From NCBI GenBank assembly GCA_039817385.1, contig JBCBVY010000006.1:186001-250000 (forward strand): 64,000 nt of DNA, in the 5' to 3' direction. This DNA comes from JBCBCP01 sp039817385. Lineage in GTDB: Bacteria > Pseudomonadota > Alphaproteobacteria > Rhodobacterales > Rhodobacteraceae. This document shows positions 17,925 to 24,924 of this stretch, piece by piece; position 1 is the first letter of the stretch; each line of letters starts with the position of its first letter. Below the pieces are notes generated by a model. The model worked only from the letters and a program-made list of their open reading frames with translations, was not told the origin of the DNA and ran no database searches. A program made the position numbers and the translations under genes.

Positions 17925-18709
17925 CGGATGCGCGGCCCGGTGCCCTTGGCAAAGGCGTCCAGCCGCTCGCGCGCGTCCGCCTGAGTGTTCACCACCCCGG
18001 CCAGCACGCTTTCGGCATAGGCCGCATCAAGGGCGGACATGTTCTGCATGTGGCTGATGCCAGAGCAGATCGCGAAGTTCGACAGCGGCAGGTTCTGCGC
18101 CGCCCGCTGCGCCAGCGCGCGCGCTTCGGTCAGGCTGTCTTCGACGAGGTACTGCGCGAGACCGACGTCGATGGCCTCCTGCCCGCGATAGGTGCGCCCG
18201 GTCAACATCATGTCGATCATCCGGGCCTTGCCCACCAGATCCGCCACGCGGATCGTCGCGCCGCCGCCCGTGAAAAGGCCCCGCTGGCCTTCGGGCAGCG
18301 CAAAATAGGTGCCCTGATCCGCGACGCGGATATGGGCAGAGGAGGCAAGCTCCAACCCGCCGCCCACGACGGCGCCCTTGAGCGCGGCAATGATTGGGAC
18401 GCCGCCATATTCCATCTTGTTGAACGCCTCGTGCCAGCGCAGGCACAGGTGCATGAAATCCTCGGGCCGCCGGTCCTCGTCATGGTGTTCGACAAGGTCG
18501 AGACCGGCGCAGAAATGATCCCCCTCTGCGGCCAGAACAACCGCGCGCGCACCCCGGCGCGGCAAGGTGGAAAAGACCGCGATCAACTCTTCGACGGTGG
18601 CGGCGTTCAGGGCGTTGCGCTTGGTCGGGCGGGACAGGGTCACTTCGACCACGCCCGCGTCATCCGCGGTCAGGGTCAGGTTCGACAGGTTGTAATCGGT
18701 CAGGGACAT
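17921..18709 (-). CDS. Crotonase / enoyl-CoA hydratase family protein
   Basis: A 262-residue crotonase-fold protein that probably hydrates, isomerises or hydrolyses a CoA thioester. The oxyanion-hole regions are HFCAGLDL and KGAVVGGGLEL, and the core helix NAATVEELIAVF is at the N-terminus. The acid positions of classical enoyl-CoA hydratase are not both evident, so another crotonase reaction is possible. The ATG at 18709 follows GGAGCGATGCA; an upstream ATG at 18745 would add 12 residues. The LysE gene follows with a 4-base overlap. Confidence 0.85.
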   Translation of the reverse strand: MSLTDYNLSNLTLTADDAGVVEVTLSRPTKRNALNAATVEELIAVFSTLPRRGARAVVLAAEGDHFCAGLDLVEHHDEDRRPEDFMHLCLRWHEAFNKMEYGGVPIIAALKGAVVGGGLELASSAHIRVADQGTYFALPEGQRGLFTGGGATIRVADLVGKARMIDMMLTGRTYRGQEAIDVGLAQYLVEDSLTEARALAQRAAQNLPLSNFAICSGISHMQNMSALDAAYAESVLAGVVNTQADARERLDAFAKGTGPRIR

Positions 18710-18790
18710 TGCATCGCTCCGCATCTGTTTGCCGGAAACGTGCACAGCTTCGCCGCGCCTTGCAATCGCAGACGCGGCGTTCCTTCGATT

Positions 18791-18805
18791 AAATGTCGGA
18801 CATTT
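18791..18805. promoter_or_regulatory. 15-base palindrome upstream of the crotonase gene
   Basis: AAATGTC-G-GACATTT is a perfect 7-bp dyad in the 75-111 bases between ctpA and the crotonase start. It could be an operator for a dimeric regulator or a weak terminator arm after ctpA. No regulator is adjacent. Confidence 0.3.
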
Positions 18806-18820
18806 TGCGTCCGCGGCCGT

Positions 18821-20152
18821 TTAGTTGCGTGGGTTCAGCGCGCTCAGCCCGCGCAGAATGTCGAGCGCATAGGCCAGCTGGTAATCCTCGGCCCGCAACT
18901 CTGCCTTGGCTTCGGCGAGCGCACGCTCCTCTTCGATCTGGCGAATTTCATCCTCCGTCAGCGAGTCGTTGTCGAGGCTGCCGCGCAGGTCCGCCTCAGA
19001 ACGGGTCAGGGGCGTTTCCGCCTCGCCCGCGCCGGCGGGCTGACGGCGGGGCTGTTCGACGATGATGTCCGGGCTCACGCCCAGCGCCTGGATCGACCGG
19101 CCCGACGGGGTGTAATAGCGCGCCGTGGTCAGGCGCATCGCACCGTCACCGCGCAGCGGCATGACCGTCTGGACCGACCCTTTGCCAAAGCTTTTCGTGC
19201 CCACGACGATGGCCCGCTGATGATCTTGAAGCGCACCCGCGACAATCTCGGAGGCGGAGGCGGAGCCGCCATTGATCAGCACGACAATCGGCTTGCCCTC
19301 TGCCAGATCGCCCGGGGCGGCGTTGAACCGATCACCATCGGCCGGATTGCGCCCGCGGGTCGAAACGATTTCCCCTTCCTCAAGGAAAGCGTCGGACACC
19401 CGGATCGCCTGCGTCAGCAATCCGCCGGGGTTGTTGCGCAGATCGAGCACGAAGCCGTTTACGTTATCCATGCCGCCCAGCGCCGCGACCTCCTCGGCCA
19501 GCTTTTCCTGCAAGTTGGGGTACGTCTTGTCGTTAAAGGTCGTCACACGCAGCACCACGGTGTCGCCTTCGGTGCGCGAGCGCACGGCCTGCAGCTCGAT
19601 CGTGTCGCGCACGATGGTCACGTCGAACGGCTCCTGCTCGCCCTCGCGCACAACGGTGATCACAATCTCGGACCCGACGGGGCCGCGCATCCGCTCCACC
19701 GCCTCATCGAGGCTGAGGCCCAGGACCGACTCGCCATCCACATGGGTGATGAAATCCCCGGCCTCGATCCCGGCCTCGGCGGCGGGCGTGCTGTCGATGG
19801 GGGACACGACTTTCACAAACCCGTCTTCCTGCGTGACCTCGATGCCTAGCCCGCCAAACTCGCCGCGGGTCTGCACGCGCATCTGCGCGGCATCCTCAGG
19901 AGAGAGATAGCTGGAATGCGGGTCAAGCGAGGTGAGCATCCCGTCAATCGCCGCCTCGATCAGCTCGGACGCCTCGACCTCTTCGACATATTGCGCGCGG
20001 ATGCGTTCAAAAATGTCGCCGAACAGGTCCAGCTGTTCGTAGACCGGCGCTTCGCGTGCGGTCTCCTGCGCCAGCAGAGGGCCCGCGACCTGCGTGGTGA
20101 CCAGAGCGCCCGCAAGCGTGCCGCCAATTGCGGCCATCAGAAAATTCTTCAT
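18821..20152 (-). CDS. ctpA: C-terminal processing protease, S41 family
   Basis: A 443-residue periplasmic serine protease that trims or degrades envelope proteins, including murein hydrolases in several bacteria. It has an N-terminal signal/anchor (about residues 1-28) and a PDZ domain at about 85-165 (GLGIEVT...AGDFITHVDG). The S41 core has the catalytic Ser in GGSASASE and the Lys in KSFGKGSVQT. A long acidic C-terminal tail follows. It lies 6 bases after envC, the usual alphaproteobacterial gpmI-envC-ctpA order, fitting a role in cell-wall hydrolase control. Confidence 0.94.
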   Translation of the reverse strand: MKNFLMAAIGGTLAGALVTTQVAGPLLAQETAREAPVYEQLDLFGDIFERIRAQYVEEVEASELIEAAIDGMLTSLDPHSSYLSPEDAAQMRVQTRGEFGGLGIEVTQEDGFVKVVSPIDSTPAAEAGIEAGDFITHVDGESVLGLSLDEAVERMRGPVGSEIVITVVREGEQEPFDVTIVRDTIELQAVRSRTEGDTVVLRVTTFNDKTYPNLQEKLAEEVAALGGMDNVNGFVLDLRNNPGGLLTQAIRVSDAFLEEGEIVSTRGRNPADGDRFNAAPGDLAEGKPIVVLINGGSASASEIVAGALQDHQRAIVVGTKSFGKGSVQTVMPLRGDGAMRLTTARYYTPSGRSIQALGVSPDIIVEQPRRQPAGAGEAETPLTRSEADLRGSLDNDSLTEDEIRQIEEERALAEAKAELRAEDYQLAYALDILRGLSALNPRN

Positions 20153-20158
20153 GTCGGC

Positions 20159-21289
20159 TTACCCATCCTCTAGCCCGAGGAACCACGTTTCCGGGTTCTG
20201 CGTCTTATTGTTTCGTCTTGTCTCTATATAGAGCGTTTCCGAGCGCGCGTTTCCACCCCCCTCACCAGTAGTTGAGAGAGTTTCCGCCGCGGATCCCGCT
20301 TGCAGACCGCCCATCAGGCCAATCGGCGTGCCGGTGCCGATCACCTCGCCCGTCTGAACATAGCTTTGGCCCAGCCCCGCGAGGATCAGCAGGGCATCCG
20401 GTTCCGGCTCAAGGATCACCACCTGGCCGAGGTCCAGCAGCGGGCCTTGGTAACGCACGGTTGCCGCAGTGGGCGCAGTGACCATTGCACCTGGGCGTGT
20501 CGCGATTAGCACGCCAGGGCGGGTGATCCCGGCGGCGTCCGCCTCCCCCGCGCGGCGCAGGACAAGGCCGCGCACGGGCAAGGGCAGCGCGCCAATGCGC
20601 GTGCCGGGATCGGGCAGCGGCGTGTTTTGCGGATCGACCTGCAGGTTGCCGAGGCCAGAGGCGAAGGCGTCGAGCGTCTCCGCACTTGCGATCAGGATCG
20701 CCGTGCGCACCGGATCTGCGGTAAAGCGGCGCGGCAGGTCGGTGCGTTCGGCCATTGCTTGGCTAAGCGCGGTTCGGGCCTGCTGGACTTCGGAGAGGCC
20801 GAGGCCAAGCTGGTCTGCCGCCTGCTCTTGGATCGCGCGCAAATCGCGCACTTCTTGCAGATCGCTGCGCAGGCGCGCGGCGCGGGCGTTTAGCGCAGGC
20901 GTCAGATCGGCGAGGATCATGCCCGCGCGCGCCGCTCCTGTCGGGCCAGAGGGATGCAGCAATTGCGTGGGCGCGCGGGTGTCACCCATCACTTGCAAGG
21001 TGCTGATCAGGCGCGCGATTTCCGCGTCACGGGCGGCAAGCTGGCGGGTCAACTGTTCTTCACGCAAGGCAGCATCGCGCAAACCGTCCCGCAGCGCCGA
21101 CAGCCCCGCCTCGTAGGCGGCGACCGTTGCGGTCAGCGCGCGCACCCGGTCCTGCGCGCCGTTCGCGGCCTCCAGCACGCGCGCGGCTTCGGCCAATTGT
21201 TCCAGCGCAGCGCGGGCCGCCTCTTGCGCGGTGCCGACCCCCGGCAGGCACAGGCACAGGGCCAGCAGGATCGCCCGCGCGCCGGTCAC
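20159..21289 (-). CDS. envC: EnvC-type murein hydrolase activator
   Basis: A 376-residue periplasmic protein. It has a signal peptide (about 1-21, cut after TAQ) and long coiled coils at about 22-110 and 125-180. A C-terminal LytM-like domain spans about 250-375 (ATRPGAMVTAPTAATVRY, VVILEP, AGLGQSYVQTGEVIGTG). The zinc-binding HxxxD/HxH residues of active M23 peptidases are absent, as in EnvC, which activates amidases without cutting peptidoglycan itself. The gpmI and ctpA neighbours support this. Its ATG overlaps the gpmI stop. Confidence 0.88.
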   Translation of the reverse strand: MTGARAILLALCLCLPGVGTAQEAARAALEQLAEAARVLEAANGAQDRVRALTATVAAYEAGLSALRDGLRDAALREEQLTRQLAARDAEIARLISTLQVMGDTRAPTQLLHPSGPTGAARAGMILADLTPALNARAARLRSDLQEVRDLRAIQEQAADQLGLGLSEVQQARTALSQAMAERTDLPRRFTADPVRTAILIASAETLDAFASGLGNLQVDPQNTPLPDPGTRIGALPLPVRGLVLRRAGEADAAGITRPGVLIATRPGAMVTAPTAATVRYQGPLLDLGQVVILEPEPDALLILAGLGQSYVQTGEVIGTGTPIGLMGGLQAGSAAETLSTTGEGGGNARSETLYIETRRNNKTQNPETWFLGLEDG

Positions 21290-22797
21290 GAGAGCAGCAC
21301 CTTTCCCGTCATCTCTGGCGGCGCCTCAAGACCCATGAGGGCCAGCAAGGTCGGGGCAAGGTCGGCAAGGCGCCCATCCGCCATCTGCCCCGTCGCACCG
21401 ATGACGGCTACGGGTACCGGGTTCAGCGTGTGCGCGGTGTGCGGCCCGCCACTGGCCGGGTCGATCATCTGTTCGCAATTGCCGTGATCGGCGGTCAGGA
21501 CCATCACGCCGCCCGCCTTTTCAAGGGCGTCAAGCGCCCGGCCCAGCCCCGCATCCACCGCTTCGCAGGCTGCGATGGCCGCGTTCAGATCGCCGGTGTG
21601 GCCGACCATGTCCGGGTTGGCGTAGTTCACCACGATCAGGTCGTAATCCGCCCCAATCGCCTCGATCAGGCGGTCCGTCACCTCTGCACAGGACATCTGG
21701 GGTTGCAGGTCATAGGTCGCGACCTTCGGGCTTTTGGGCATGGTGCGGTCTTCGCCCGGCGCAGGCGTCTCCACCCCGCCATTGAGGAAGAAGGTCACGT
21801 GCGGGTATTTCTCTGTCTCCGCGACGCGGAACTGTTTCAGCCCATGATGCGCGACCCATGCGCCCAGCGTGTTGGGGATGTCCGGCTTGGGGTAAGCCGT
21901 TGCGATATAAGCGTTATGGGCTTCCGAATACTCCGCCATGCCGAGCAGAGCGGCCCATGCCGGGCGCGTGCCAGCGCCGAAGGCGTTAAAGCCCGGATCG
22001 CCAATCGCCGCCATGATTTCACGCGCCCGATCGGCGCGGAAGTTCAGGCAGAAAAGGCCATCGCCATCCCGTGCCCCGGCATAATCGCCGAGCACCGTGG
22101 CGGAAATGAATTCATCGGTTTCAGAGCGGTTATAAGCCGCGGTGATCGCGGCGTGCGCGTCCGGCGCCTTCGGGCCTTCCCCGTGGACAATGGCGCCAAA
22201 GGCTTCGGCGACACGCTCCCACCGATTGTCCCGGTCCATTGCAAAGTAGCGGCCGGTGACGGTGGCGATTTGTGCCGAGGCGGGCAGCGCCTCGCACAGG
22301 GTTTCGAGGTAGCCATAGGCGGATTTCGGAGCGACATCGCGCCCGTCCGCCAGCGCGTGGATAAGCACCTCAAGCCCCGCATCCGCGCAGGCGCGCGCGG
22401 TAGCAATCATGTGGTTGATATGCCCGTGCACACCGCCATCGGACATCAGGCCCAGCAGATGCGCGCACCCGCCCGCCGCTTTGGTCTTCGCGATAAAATC
22501 CAGCAGCGCTGCGTTCTGGAAAAAGCTGCCATCTTCGATGGCAAGATCGATCTGACCGAGGTCCATCGCCACAACCCGGCCCGCACCAATGTTGGTGTGG
22601 CCGACCTCCGAATTGCCCATCTGCCCGGTTGGCAAGCCCGCGTCCGGGCCGTGGGTGATGAGCGAAGCGTTGGGGCACTCGGCCATCACCCTGTCGAAAT
22701 TTGGCGTCGCGGCCAGCGCCGGGGCATTGCCGGGGCCGTCAGGGGCAAGGCCCCAGCCATCGAGGATGCACAGGACAACGGGTTTGCGCGCGGTCAT
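21286..22797 (-). CDS. gpmI: 2,3-bisphosphoglycerate-independent phosphoglycerate mutase
   Basis: Interconverts 3- and 2-phosphoglycerate in glycolysis/gluconeogenesis; manganese-dependent, alkaline-phosphatase superfamily. It has 503 residues. LCILDGWG binds metal, and the phosphoserine nucleophile lies in MGNSEVGH. ADGRD, RADRAREI, the late NYANPDMVGHTG and LTADHGNCE supply the other metal and substrate ligands. The ATG at 22797 gives the standard N-terminus; the frame extends further upstream only as the antisense of the next gene. It is first in the gpmI-envC-ctpA run. Confidence 0.96.
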   Translation of the reverse strand: MTARKPVVLCILDGWGLAPDGPGNAPALAATPNFDRVMAECPNASLITHGPDAGLPTGQMGNSEVGHTNIGAGRVVAMDLGQIDLAIEDGSFFQNAALLDFIAKTKAAGGCAHLLGLMSDGGVHGHINHMIATARACADAGLEVLIHALADGRDVAPKSAYGYLETLCEALPASAQIATVTGRYFAMDRDNRWERVAEAFGAIVHGEGPKAPDAHAAITAAYNRSETDEFISATVLGDYAGARDGDGLFCLNFRADRAREIMAAIGDPGFNAFGAGTRPAWAALLGMAEYSEAHNAYIATAYPKPDIPNTLGAWVAHHGLKQFRVAETEKYPHVTFFLNGGVETPAPGEDRTMPKSPKVATYDLQPQMSCAEVTDRLIEAIGADYDLIVVNYANPDMVGHTGDLNAAIAACEAVDAGLGRALDALEKAGGVMVLTADHGNCEQMIDPASGGPHTAHTLNPVPVAVIGATGQMADGRLADLAPTLLALMGLEAPPEMTGKVLLS

Positions 22798-22885
22798 CTT
22801 GGGGGCCTTCCATCTGCTCGGCCCTCGTGTAGCGCAGTGCGCCGCGTGTTGGAACGGCGGACTGCATTTTGTGCGATGCGGGCTG

Positions 22886-23758
22886 TCAAGCTGCCGCGAT
22901 GTGCGCCTTTTCGTCAGACAGGTAGGCGCGCAGGGCAGCGTCCAGCGGTGTGGCCGTAAATTGCGGCAACAGCGCATTGAACCGGGTGCCGTCCAGTTGG
23001 TGGTCGGTTTCCCACAGGTAGCGCATCTCGCGCAGCTCGCGCGCCAGTTCCCAGACCGGGGCGGCGAGAGTGAACAGCCACCAGGGCAGATGCGCGGTCT
23101 TGAGCGGCTGGCCGATCTGCGCCTCAACCCCTGCGCGCAGTTCGGCGGCAGTGAGGGTGTGACCGGGGAAGGGGATGTCTTCGAACCGGGCCAGTTGCCC
23201 GCGCATTTCTGCCAGCTGCACCGCCGCACGTGCCCAATCGGGCAGGTAGCAAAACGCCTGCCGGATGTCTGTGGGTCCAGGCAGTGTGAAAGCGCCGGGC
23301 GTCCTGAGGTAGACTTCGGTGAGCACGCAGCCTTGCCGATCCGGGTCAATGAAATTGCCCCCGCGCAGGACAATGGTTTGCACGCCGGATGCCTTGTAAG
23401 CGCGCTCCATGTCGAGGCGGATCTGGCCCTTGCGCGCGACCGGCTTTGGCGGCGTCTTTTCGGACCATGTGCCAGGCTGATCGCCGAAATGGTAGACGTT
23501 GCCGGGGATGATGACCGCCGCGCCAGAAGCTTTGGCGGCGGCAATGGTCTGGTCCGTGATCTGCGGGATCAGGCCCGCCCAGTTGTGGTAGTTTGGCGGG
23601 TTCAGTCCGTTCACGATCACATCGCAGCCCTGTGCGCTTTGGGTCATGTCGGTGCCGCGCTTGTACGTGCGCACCTGCCAGCCTGCGGCGGAAAATGCGG
23701 CGTGGGCATGGCGGCCGATGCGGCCGGATGCGCCGAGGATCAGGACAGTTTGGGTCAT
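22886..23758 (-). CDS. NAD-dependent epimerase/dehydratase family protein
   Basis: A 290-residue Rossmann-fold short-chain dehydrogenase of the extended type. It starts with TVLILGASGRIGRH, the GxxGxxG cofactor site. The usual YxxxK catalytic pair is not obvious, so it may act as an atypical reductase or NmrA-like sensor. The ATG follows a strong AAGGAGA Shine-Dalgarno at 4 bases. It is divergent from a LysR regulator across about 85 bases, the standard arrangement for a regulated target. Substrate unknown. Confidence 0.82.
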   Translation of the reverse strand: MTQTVLILGASGRIGRHAHAAFSAAGWQVRTYKRGTDMTQSAQGCDVIVNGLNPPNYHNWAGLIPQITDQTIAAAKASGAAVIIPGNVYHFGDQPGTWSEKTPPKPVARKGQIRLDMERAYKASGVQTIVLRGGNFIDPDRQGCVLTEVYLRTPGAFTLPGPTDIRQAFCYLPDWARAAVQLAEMRGQLARFEDIPFPGHTLTAAELRAGVEAQIGQPLKTAHLPWWLFTLAAPVWELARELREMRYLWETDHQLDGTRFNALLPQFTATPLDAALRAYLSDEKAHIAAA

Positions 23759-23843
23759 AGAGGTCTCCTTTATGCGCTTAAGGTGGCCCATTCGTATCCG
23801 TTGCGCGATTGTGAAAAACTGGCGCTCTGCTATGCATTATTGC
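23759..23843. promoter_or_regulatory. Divergent promoter region, LysR gene and its likely target
   Basis: This 85-base gap separates the minus-strand oxidoreductase gene and the plus-strand LysR gene and must contain both promoters. LysR proteins usually bind T-N11-A dyads in such gaps. Several loose matches exist but none is convincing. The oxidoreductase Shine-Dalgarno is at 23763-23769. Confidence 0.4.
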
Positions 23844-24707
23844 ATGGATTGGGATTTGATACGGTCGTTCCTCGCCGTTGCTGAGGCCGGGTCTTTGTCC
23901 GGCGCGGCGCGGCGCACGGGGCAAAGCCAGCCGACGCTCGGGCGACATGTGAAGGCCGCAGAGGCGGCCCTGGGCACGGAGCTGTTCGTGCGGGTGCCTG
24001 AGGGTTTGCGGCTGACGGAGGCGGGCCGGTCGCTCATCGCCCCGGCGCGCGAGATGGCAGCGCAGGCCGCAAAGCTTGAGGCGCTGGCGTCGGGCCGGGA
24101 TGAGGCGCTGCGCGGGACGGTGCGGATCACGGCGAGCGTTGTCGTCTCGCACTACATCCTGCCTCAGATCATTGCGGACCTGCGGCGGGCCGAGCCAGAG
24201 ATCGAGGTGGAGCTGGTCCCATCCGATGCAGCCGAAAACCTGCTCTTCCGGGAGGCGGATATCGCGGTGCGCATGTTCCGGCCCACGCAGCTTGACGTGA
24301 TTGCGCGGCATGTGGGGGATCAGCCGCTGGCGCTTTATGCCGCGACGGCCCTGCTGGATCGGCTTGGGCGGCCCTCGACGCTGGAAGAGGTCTCCGCCCT
24401 GCCCTTTGTCGGCTTTGACCGCTCGGACATGATCCTGCGCGCGATGCGGGGCCTCGGGCTGGAGGTAGACCGGCACTTCTTTGGCGTGCGCTGTGACGAT
24501 CAGGCGGCGTTCTGGCGGCTGGTCTGTGCGGGCTGCGGGGTGGGCGCGATGCAGGAGCGGATCGGCGCGGCGGAGCCTTTGGTGGAGCGGCTGGACGTGG
24601 ATGTGGACCTTCCGCCGTTGCCCGTGTGGCTGGCCGCGCAGGAGGACGTGCGCCGGGTGCCTCGCGTGGCGCGGGTGTGGGCGGCGCTGGTGGAAGGGTT
24701 TGGGTGA
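23844..24707 (+). CDS. LysR family transcriptional regulator
   Basis: A 287-residue DNA-binding regulator. The N-terminal winged helix-turn-helix spans about residues 2-60 (FLAVAEAGSLSGAARRTGQS, then LGRHVKAAE). An effector-binding domain covers about 90-285 (VRITASVVVSHYILP). The start is taken at the MDWDLIRSF methionine, typical of this subgroup; an ATG four codons earlier (23832) is possible. It probably controls the divergent oxidoreductase gene and itself. The stop codon abuts a palindromic repeat at 24707. Confidence 0.9.
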   Translation: MDWDLIRSFLAVAEAGSLSGAARRTGQSQPTLGRHVKAAEAALGTELFVRVPEGLRLTEAGRSLIAPAREMAAQAAKLEALASGRDEALRGTVRITASVVVSHYILPQIIADLRRAEPEIEVELVPSDAAENLLFREADIAVRMFRPTQLDVIARHVGDQPLALYAATALLDRLGRPSTLEEVSALPFVGFDRSDMILRAMRGLGLEVDRHFFGVRCDDQAAFWRLVCAGCGVGAMQERIGAAEPLVERLDVDVDLPPLPVWLAAQEDVRRVPRVARVWAALVEGFG

Positions 24708-24733
24708 GGATGGGCAGGATTGCCCATCCTACC
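24707..24733. repeat. Palindromic repeat, copy 1 (GGATGGGCA type)
   Basis: AGGATGGGCA (24707-24716) pairs perfectly with TGCCCATCCT (24721-24730) around GGAT, followed by ACC. It begins within the LysR stop codon. Its right half plus tail (GCCCATCCTACC) resembles the ACCCACCCTACC of the palindrome at 24992-25014. It may also end LysR transcription. Confidence 0.6.
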
Positions 24734-24778
24734 TGCCAGCAGTTCTGCAGGGTCGGCGCGGAGTCGAGGCCGAAGGCC

Positions 24779-24919
24779 GCCGCGCCAGAGACGGGCCCTC
24801 CCGTGGCCCGGCTCTTCGTCGACGTTGGCGCAACAGCAGAGCGACGATGACACGCCAGCCATAAAGTGCCTGGGAAATAGCGTATGACACGCCGGTCCAG
24901 GGCCCGTCTCTGCCGCGGC
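24779..24919. repeat. 141-bp element bounded by 21-bp inverted repeats
   Basis: Left arm 24779-24799 and right arm 24899-24919 are inverted copies matching at 20 of 21 positions; the perfect 14-base core is AGAGACGGGCCCT preceded by C. The 99 bases between hold TGACACGCC twice (24848-24856 and 24886-24894). No gene is visible inside. It sits between the LysR stop and the dnaE2 stop and looks like a miniature inverted-repeat element or a large terminator structure. No target-site duplication was established. Confidence 0.5.
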
Positions 24920-24924
24920 TAGGT

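Noticed and set aside
18050..19849. A 599-codon plus-strand frame across the crotonase and ctpA genes
   Set aside because: It crosses two real minus-strand genes and shows no domain, signal or start context.
22798..23544. N-terminal extension of gpmI by about 249 codons
   Set aside because: The extension is the antisense of the oxidoreductase gene; GpmI begins normally at the ATG at 22797.
24626..24864. Short open frames after the LysR gene and inside the inverted-repeat element
   Set aside because: No start context, no homology and overlap with palindromic sequence.
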